A stretch of DNA of 64,000 nucleotides from Calditrichia bacterium. Lineage in GTDB: Bacteria; Calditrichota; Calditrichia; RBG-13-44-9; J075. This document shows, one piece after another, positions 63,217-64,000 of the stretch (within the stretch, counting starts at the first letter, position 1; each line of letters opens with the position of its first letter). The notes beneath the pieces were generated by a model. That model was given only the letters and a program-made list of their open reading frames with translations. It made no database searches and had not been told where the DNA came from. The position numbers and the translations under genes are program-made. The stretch spans positions 620,001 through 684,000 of the forward strand of contig JACKAP010000002.1 in NCBI GenBank assembly GCA_020635015.1, written 5' to 3'.

Positions 63217-64000
63217 ATGCGAAAGATGCACCGCTTCCTGCTGCTGTTGGTGAGTCTCAGTTTACCGGCTTTAAGTCAGTTGCCCGCTTTCCCCGGGGCC
63301 CAGGGCTTTGGCTCAACCACGCCCGGTGGGCGCGGGGGGGCGATCATCGAGGTACTCAATCTGAACAATAACGGGCCGGGGAGTTTCCGGGAGGCCTGCG
63401 CGGCAGCCGGGCCGCGCATCGTGGTCTTCCGCACCGGGGGCACGATTGTGCTGAACACGCCGGTGCGGATTGAAAATCCCTATCTGACCATCGCCGGGCA
63501 GAGCGCGCCGGGAGGCGGGATCTGCCTCAGCGGCGCGCCGCTAGAGATCAAGACCCACGATGTGATCATCCGCTCCCTGCGCTTCCGTCCCGGGGATATT
63601 CCGGAAGGATCGGATCCGCTCGACCGCGACGGCTTGCTGATCCGTGCCTTCGACAGCACGCCGCAGAATATCATCATCGATCATTGTTCGATCAGCTGGG
63701 GGGTCGATGAAAACGCCAGCACCTGGCGCCAGGTGCGCGACGTGACCTTTCAATGGTGCATCATCAGCGAGGGATTGCAGAACAGCATTCATCCCGAAGG
63801 TGCGCATAGCATGGGGCTGCTGATTGGACGCAACCTCAGCAAGCAGATCTCGGTGCATCACACCCTTTTCGCTCACAATTACGCCCGCAACCCGGTGGCC
63901 CAGGGCGCGACGGAAGTAGAGGTAATCAACAATGTGGTCTACAACTGGGGCAACCGCGGCACGGAGATCGGTGAAGAGCAGGGCATCGCCAATTCCCGCG
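63217..64000 (+). CDS. Second pectate-lyase-like secreted protein (cut by window end)
   Basis: The frame from ATG 63217 stays open to the end (261 complete codons). A signal peptide ends near LSQLP. The core follows the same order as the first lyase: AFPGAQGFGSTTPGGRGG, NNNGPGSFREAC, PYLTIAGQSAPGGGICLSG, IIIDHCSISWGVDENASTW, and NNVVYNWGNRG. It has no lipobox, so it is probably periplasmic or secreted. The C-terminus is outside the window. The two genes are clearly paralogues, separated by two glycan-biosynthesis genes on the other strand. Confidence 0.88.
   Translation, partial: MRKMHRFLLLLVSLSLPALSQLPAFPGAQGFGSTTPGGRGGAIIEVLNLNNNGPGSFREACAAAGPRIVVFRTGGTIVLNTPVRIENPYLTIAGQSAPGGGICLSGAPLEIKTHDVIIRSLRFRPGDIPEGSDPLDRDGLLIRAFDSTPQNIIIDHCSISWGVDENASTWRQVRDVTFQWCIISEGLQNSIHPEGAHSMGLLIGRNLSKQISVHHTLFAHNYARNPVAQGATEVEVINNVVYNWGNRGTEIGEEQGIANSR

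Overview
The window reads as a chromosomal piece of an uncultured or little-studied Gram-negative bacterium of the FCB superphylum, most like the Calditrichota/KSB1/Zixibacteria lineages. This is inferred from protein features, not from a marker tree. The features are a C-terminal sorting domain of the NYPNPFNP type (type IX secretion) on a secreted propeller protein, several lipobox lipoproteins, an outer-membrane barrel, a one-protein hybrid two-component system of the Bacteroidetes kind, and single copies of relA/spoT, greA and trxB. There is one tRNA (Arg, CCT) and no rRNA, phage, IS transposase or CRISPR array.

Layout. 0-3.4 kb: a cysteine-tailed, Tat-exported WD40 lipoprotein, the head of a near-identical paralogue cut by the window edge, and a radical SAM/SPASM maturase. 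3.5-7.4 kb: a membrane glycosyltransferase, a lipoprotein with a zinc-finger tail and a cluster of three decayed genes. 7.4-15.2 kb: accessory genes (barrel, cupin, 14-repeat secreted propeller, AHSA1, VOC, DUF1566, pentapeptide repeats). 15.5-31.8 kb: housekeeping and envelope genes (tRNA-Arg, TPR proteins, aminopeptidase, relA-greA, PspC/LiaF-like proteins, NtrC-type regulator, SPOR lipoprotein, MsmK-type ATPase, TonB-like protein). 32-48.6 kb: metabolism and transport (aminotransferase, dicarboxylate symporter, threonine synthase, UbiA prenyltransferase, NCS2 permease, PAS histidine kinase, DUF47-Pit phosphate uptake, EamA exporter, thioredoxin reductase, DUF58). 48.6-64 kb: an HTCS regulator, then a surface-polysaccharide region (GINT1-like transferase, GNAT, DUF5989-SxtJ-carbamoyltransferase, glycosyltransferase, sulfotransferase) interleaved with two pectate-lyase-like secreted enzymes on the opposite strand.

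The most unusual feature is between the genes. Many intergenic gaps hold long imperfect hairpins whose arms are arrays of 7- or 8-base words on one strand and their reverse complements on the other. At least six word families occur. Some arrays reach into genes and supply start or stop codons. Two further dispersed families (CATTGCGAG and CATTTCGAA type) behave like non-autonomous palindromic mobile elements.

The best candidate for an undescribed system is the radical SAM/SPASM enzyme next to the duplicated WD40 lipoproteins. The sequenced copy ends in three CTC motifs, and the two heads are nearly identical, as expected if they form a recognition leader. This would be a peptide-maturation-like system acting on large exported beta-propellers. 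That is inference; the sequence shows only adjacency, motifs and duplication.
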